11,982 nucleotides of DNA from Smittium culicis (Eukaryota > Kickxellomycota > Harpellomycetes > Harpellales > Legeriomycetaceae), in the NCBI GenBank assembly GCA_001970855.1, contig LSSN01000439.1, positions 1 to 11,982 on the forward strand, given 5' to 3'. Positions 8,266-11,982 of the stretch are shown here, in pieces. The notes under the pieces were generated by a model. That model ran no database searches and was not told where the DNA came from. It worked only from the letters and a program-made list of their open reading frames with translations. The translations under genes and the position numbers were made by a program. Position 1 is the stretch's first letter; the number at the start of each line of letters is the position of its first letter.

Positions 8266-9667
8266 AGAAACTTTATTTTACTTTCCTAATTTTTTTTTGT
8301 TTACTATCTGATCGCTTCCTAGATATTTTTGTTTTATATAACTGAAAAAAGGTCACATATTCTATTAATTTGAAATTTAATTTCTTTTCAAAACTCCCCT
8401 TTTTAAATGCCACACTATATTTCAGCATAGTTTAAACCTGTTAACGATTTCCAGTTAGCTACATTTGTAAAAACTAGAAGCTCTATACTTGACATAAAAT
8501 CTAAACACCTTGTTTTTCTCATATCGAATCTCATTAAAATTATGATTTATTTTTAATCCAAAATACGCTTATTGGAAATCATTCAATTGTAATCGCTGTT
8601 TTAGCTTGTGAGAACTAGAAAAAATAGCCATAATTCATAAATTACTCACCTCCTACTTGGATGAAATATTCAAATTTGACACTTTAGAAAAACAACCAGA
8701 GCTTGAAACTTAAGTTTCTTAAAAAATAGATTTCCTCCCTTTCAATAAATCGACAATTGAGCTATTATGTCTCAAATGCATTGCTAAGTTATGCTTTAAT
8801 AAAAGTTGACAGATCGCTAAAAGTATAAAAAAACCTTTTTACAACACATTCTTCAAAATATAACTTAAAAATTACTGTTTAGCCATATAATTTTAGCCAC
8901 GTATATGGCAATAGTATAGATTAAAAACAAACAACCATGAAAATATCGGGGAATCTTGAATTTAATATAGTAAAAACATATTACAATAAAATTTTTAATA
9001 TTAAAAACTGGCTAGAATGTTATTCATAGTATCCAGACTCTAAATTCTTTTTAGTTAAGAAGATTATATTTTCACATTTATGAGTTCAAAAATCAAAAAA
9101 GCGATAAATTAATATTGATGTAAAAAAGGTATTGAGATTGAAACATTTTATATAAATATATACTATTGTAATTGTTAAATCAATCGAATCGTGTAAATAC
9201 CTAATGATGCATCGTATCATTACTGTTTTTTTTTAAGCGTAAGGAATGACAATATAGCAATTAAAGGTACTAGCTCAAAATCAACATTTTCTGACAGCCT
9301 AGAAATAAAATAGAGCAATTCAAAAAGCTCAAATCTTTCAAAAAAAACTTACGCAGAAACGATATATCATAGCGTTTTTATAGCTTTTTAGTAAGGCACC
9401 AATAGTCATAAAATTATGGATAATGTCTAAAAATAAGTGAATTACATCATACTATAACACATAAATAACATCTAGTAAATATTTAAAATGAGACAACGTT
9501 TTTTATAAAGTAATAATAGTAGCAATCCCATACATATATACATGTATTATTTATTTTTGAATTTTTAAAGCTTATCGACTCGATAATTAATTATACAAGA
9601 TAGATAGAACAATTACATCTTTTAGGGCAATTAGATTTTATTACTACACACCATTTTATACCATATT
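8266..9667. other. Intergenic stretch of 1.4 kb
   Basis: It contains the 3' UTR of the Erv14-like gene, and then sequence in which I see no gene. The best coding candidate is a 37-codon ATG-less minus-strand frame near 9.24-9.35 kb that ends in KKKQ. It has splice-like signals next to it but no usable upstream exon. Hairpins at 9202-9234 and 9572-9586 (TTATCG/CGATAA, 3-nt loop) are the only structure noted. Confidence 0.6.
9202..9234 (+). repeat. 7-bp hairpin followed by a T9 run
   Basis: TAATGAT (9202-9208) and ATCATTA (9216-9222) pair perfectly around a 7-nt loop, and nine T residues follow at 9226-9234. The layout resembles the 3' end of a Pol III transcript, but no A or B box or RNA family is recognised upstream. 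Confidence 0.4.
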
Positions 9668-9676
9668 AAAAAAAAA
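9668..9676 (-). terminator. RNA polymerase III terminator of tRNA-Gln
   Basis: Nine A residues on the plus strand are a T9 run on the tRNA strand, starting 11 nt after the mature 3' end. This is the expected Pol III stop signal. Confidence 0.85.
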
Positions 9677-9687
9677 TTTAATCTACA

Positions 9688-9759
9688 AGGTCGCGCCGAG
9701 GATCGAACTCGGATCGCAAGATTCAGAGTCTTGAGTGCTAACCATTACACCACGCAACC
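9688..9759 (-). tRNA. tRNA-Gln, anticodon CUG
   Basis: The minus strand gives a complete 72-nt cloverleaf. The acceptor GGTTGCG pairs with CGCGACC through one U-G wobble, and the discriminator is U, as usual for eukaryotic tRNA-Gln. The D arm is GTGTAATGGTTAGCAC. The anticodon stem CAAGA/TCTTG encloses the loop CTCTGAA with anticodon CTG, which reads CAG codons. The T arm CCGAG TTCGATC CTCGG is perfect. There is no intron and no encoded CCA, as in eukaryotic nuclear tRNAs. The internal A and B boxes and the downstream T9 make a complete Pol III gene. The gene is divergent from the Mic12-like gene to its right. Confidence 0.97.
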
Positions 9760-10105
9760 GGTGACGAGGCGATTATTTTTATAATTGCATATGTCTACTA
9801 GACCCTAAGTAAACTCTTATAGTAAGATTATATTACTATTGGATAAAAATAAAATCAAAATGAATTAGCCAATAGATATCATAATTAAGTAAGTATCTGG
9901 TATTTTTTAGTATCGGGATTATTGGGCGATTATTTATTTCAATGCTTGAATATTGGCCAATAAATCTACTATTCAGAGACAGTTTTATTAGATAAAAAAA
10001 AGTAGGACTGAAATTGGCGTTCTTATTAGTATTGCTAAACAGTAAAATACAGCTTAAGCTTATTCAAGATTTTACAAAGGTCAAAAATATTTGATTTAAA
10101 GTAAC
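9760..10105. promoter_or_regulatory. Intergenic region and presumed promoter of the Mic12-like gene
   Basis: These 346 bp separate the tRNA 5' end from the start codon. An in-frame TAA lies just before the ATG (TTTAAAGTAACATG), which supports that start. I see no firm TATA box or recognisable factor site in the AT-rich background. Confidence 0.4.
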
Positions 10106-10480
10106 ATGTCTAGGGTAGGGACTTTCTTAAGCGGAACTGTAGTCAGTTTAGGCACATCTTACGCTTGTGCTTCGTATTTCAATCACGAAACAAACTACAT
10201 TAGATACAAGATCGATTCGAGTAGAAAATCACTTATTAATTCGGCTTATGGAAATGACGATTCTTCAAAACTATCCAGACACGATAATACATTCATTCAA
10301 CCCGTTCAAAACTCAATACTTATAGACAAAATTGAACAAATCAGCGATGCTTATGAACACCGTTTTAAAGGTTATATTTTACCTCTAGCTCAATGCGAAT
10401 GGAACAGTAGAATATCGAACGCTTTTAATACCATTTCTGACTATGGTAACACTGTTTTTGATGAAATTAGACAAATTTAA
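10106..10480 (+). CDS. Mic12/Aim5-like subunit of the mitochondrial MICOS complex
   Basis: This intronless ORF of 124 residues has coding-like GC and codon use. Fungal Mic12 is a small inner-membrane protein with one N-terminal membrane segment. It joins the Mic10 and Mic60 parts of MICOS at crista junctions. Here residues 4-25 (VGTFLSGTVVSLGTSYACAS...) form a glycine-containing hydrophobic segment, as in fungal homologues that start with a GFxxG-type helix. A polar segment, HETNYIRYKID, follows. After a charged middle, residues 97-124 (CEWNSRISNAF...VFDEIRQI) match the family's C-terminal pattern W-N-x-x-I-x-N-A, with W99 and N100 at the conserved positions, then an acidic DEI/R end. Length fits (about 100-130 residues). 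The match is recalled pattern similarity, not an alignment. The family diverges fast, and animal Mic13/QIL1 is an alternative relative. The gene stands alone, with noncoding DNA on both sides. Confidence 0.7.
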   Translation: MSRVGTFLSGTVVSLGTSYACASYFNHETNYIRYKIDSSRKSLINSAYGNDDSSKLSRHDNTFIQPVQNSILIDKIEQISDAYEHRFKGYILPLAQCEWNSRISNAFNTISDYGNTVFDEIRQI

Positions 10481-10605
10481 TGAATTAATCTAATCTAAAT
10501 ACATCAATACATCTTTAATCTTATTCACTAGCAGTAGCTTTTTTTTTAAATTTTCTATACCAAATCCAATATCATGTAAAATCTGTATTTACTCGTCTAG
10601 GTTTA

Positions 10606-10611
10606 AATAAA
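10606..10611 (+). terminator. Candidate poly(A) signal for the Mic12-like gene
   Basis: AATAAA lies about 126 nt after the stop codon. It is the first such hexamer downstream, but the motif is frequent by chance in this composition. Confidence 0.35.
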
Positions 10612-10743
10612 CTTCGCTTAATATTTTGAAACTTTGATTTATAGCTCTCATTCACGCAATAATTGCTATTGTCTTATTAATATATAGTATTTTTTAACAG
10701 AATAATGATTGTCCAACTTATTATATAACCTAAAAAGAAATTA

Positions 10744-10820
10744 GTGCAAAGCACATACTAGAATTACATTATAGTATTAGGTAGCGAGTTAAACAGTTTT
10801 TTTTCGATCAACAAACTCGC
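10744..10820. repeat. Cluster of three inverted repeats
   Basis: The stems are GTGC/GCAC (10744-10747 with 10751-10754), ATACTA/TAGTAT (10755-10760 with 10772-10777) and GCGAGTT/AACTCGC (10784-10790 with 10814-10820). The last is a perfect 7-bp stem with four G-C pairs around a 23-nt loop holding a T8 run. The tight succession suggests a structured RNA or a small element relic. No family is recognised. Confidence 0.5.
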
Positions 10821-11321
10821 AATCAAAAACATATAAAAGTAAATATCCTATTTAATGGTGTAGGCTAATTAATAATCAAGTTTTTATCCCCCTTTCCATA
10901 ATTACGTTTTATCAAAAAAATTGTATACCAATATTAAAAAATTTTATGATGATATTGTGTACTTTTAAATTATGTTTAATAAACACTTTGGGGCAAAAAA
11001 AAAGATATTGCTACTTTATTTATCTTTTTTATCAGTCAACTGTGCTGGTCTTTAATCTAAAAGAGTAATCATAAGAAAAATAACAGAATTATGTCATGGA
11101 ATTCTAATCCAAAAGTGTTCTTTCTTGATACTAATAGTAAATATCAACGATTAATATCCTTTCTTCATTTTAATTCATGTATTTACCAGGCCAATTTTAA
11201 TTTTTTAAAAAATCTTTATTTCTACTGCTCTTTACTTAAACAGAATTTCGTTTTTTAAATTATAATTTTTTTCAAATGGTAATCAAAACACATTTAAACG
11301 ACCAAAAAGGTATAGTCTATA

Positions 11322-11531
11322 ATGTTCTATGCACTAATCCTGGGCGATGGCATCAAAATAACAAAGAACGCTAAGCCGGCGGTGGTCGTTGAATTACACG
11401 CTTTTTTTAGTAGTTATACTTTGCTTATTCATAATACTAGGAGATTTATAACTTTAATTAATATAATGGGTTTTATGCTTTCAATAATATTAATCCATAC
11501 CATTCCCCTTTCCACGCAATCATTAAATTAA
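11322..11531 (+). CDS. Doubtful 69-codon ORF with a GC-rich 5' half
   Basis: I do not recognise this product. The first 27 codons (MFYALILGDGIKITKNAKP, then AVVVELHA) have balanced composition and high GC. The remainder is hydrophobic and AT-rich and could be read-through past the end of an exon. No convincing donor follows the GC-rich part, and no clear upstream exon joins to it. The minus strand is also open for about 27 codons over the same patch and the sense is undecided. It may be a real small gene, an exon, a pseudogene fragment, or the 3' part of a Pol III RNA ending at the T7 run (11402-11408). Confidence 0.2.
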   Translation: MFYALILGDGIKITKNAKPAVVVELHAFFSSYTLLIHNTRRFITLINIMGFMLSIILIHTIPLSTQSLN

Positions 11532-11831
11532 TAATTAAACAAGAGAATAATTATTTAGCCTTTTAATTTAAGTGGCATCTAAGCTCGATGTAATACAAAT
11601 AAATAAATAAAAAACAATAATACACGATATAATAGCTATTCCAAGATAAAATTTTATTGATTAATAAAAAGAGTTAAACAAAAATAATTTAGTTTATAAT
11701 ATTTATGTCTACCTCGTCAACTGCGAAAATCAAATTAAGAGTGCCAAATAAAAAAATTATCGACATATAAAATTTAAATGTATATATAGTAAATAAGTCC
11801 GAGATATTAATAAAATACAATAAATCTCCTG
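11532..11831. other. Intergenic stretch without recognisable features
   Basis: This is AT-rich sequence in which I see no ORF, RNA gene or notable repeat before the microsatellite. Confidence 0.6.

Positions 11832-11982
<151 letters not shown>

Larger units (their letters stand above)
10481..11321. other. Intergenic stretch of 0.84 kb
   Basis: It holds the 3' region of the Mic12-like gene, including an AATAAA poly(A)-signal candidate at 10606-10611, 126 nt after the stop. A hairpin cluster follows at 10744-10820. A 55-codon frame at 11091-11258 starts MSWNSNPKVFF but turns low-complexity, and I do not call it a gene. Confidence 0.55.

Noticed and set aside
8641..8690. Minus-strand GTGAGT...TTCTAG pair resembling a short intron
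   Set aside because: All three frames upstream meet stops within a few codons, so no exon supports it.
9236..9352. Minus-strand splice-like pair (GTAAGT...TTTCTAG) before a frame ending LTLKKKQ
   Set aside because: The donor side has only a few codons before a stop in the compatible frame, and no ATG joins in frame, so a gene cannot be built.
11091..11258. 55-codon ORF starting MSWNSNPKVFF, reminiscent of a cyclophilin N-terminus
   Set aside because: The resemblance ends after a few residues. The rest is Phe/Asn/Leu-rich low complexity, with no cyclophilin core motif and no convincing intron.

Overview
This is a stretch of nuclear DNA from a very AT-rich eukaryote, most likely a fungus. Three things support this. 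A cornichon/Erv14-family gene is split by three short GT...AG introns of 72-88 nt. A canonical eukaryotic tRNA-Gln (CUG) gene carries a T-run terminator. A small intronless gene resembles fungal Mic12 (Aim5) of the mitochondrial MICOS complex. I cannot place the organism to phylum. Noncoding DNA is about 80% AT or more, while exons are clearly richer in GC, so the reading frames stand out.

Layout. Positions 1-122 hold a GC-richer edge that may be the 5' end of a minus-strand gene leaving the window, with a poly(dA:dT) tract of 18 bp just upstream. Positions 174-7583 are a gene desert of about 7.4 kb. It holds low-complexity AT sequence, a short hexamer repeat, what looks like a mutated tRNA-Gly relic near 4.1 kb, and several GC-containing inverted-repeat clusters (5.3-5.8 kb and 6.5-7.2 kb) that could be decayed mobile elements or unannotated structured RNAs. 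The right-hand part is genic: the Erv14-like COPII cargo receptor gene (7584-8265, plus strand), tRNA-Gln (9688-9759, minus strand), and the Mic12-like gene (10106-10480, plus strand). After that come 1.3 kb of mostly noncoding DNA, with a hairpin cluster near 10.8 kb and an isolated GC/CpG-rich patch near 11.38 kb. A perfect (ATA)n microsatellite of at least 151 bp runs off the right end.

The genes do not form a pathway or operon. They are independent housekeeping genes: ER-to-Golgi export, translation, and mitochondrial cristae organisation. I found no defence system, biosynthetic cluster, CRISPR array or intact transposon. The parts most worth a second look are the AT desert (possible centromere or mutated repeat island), the tRNA relic, and the GC-containing hairpin islands.
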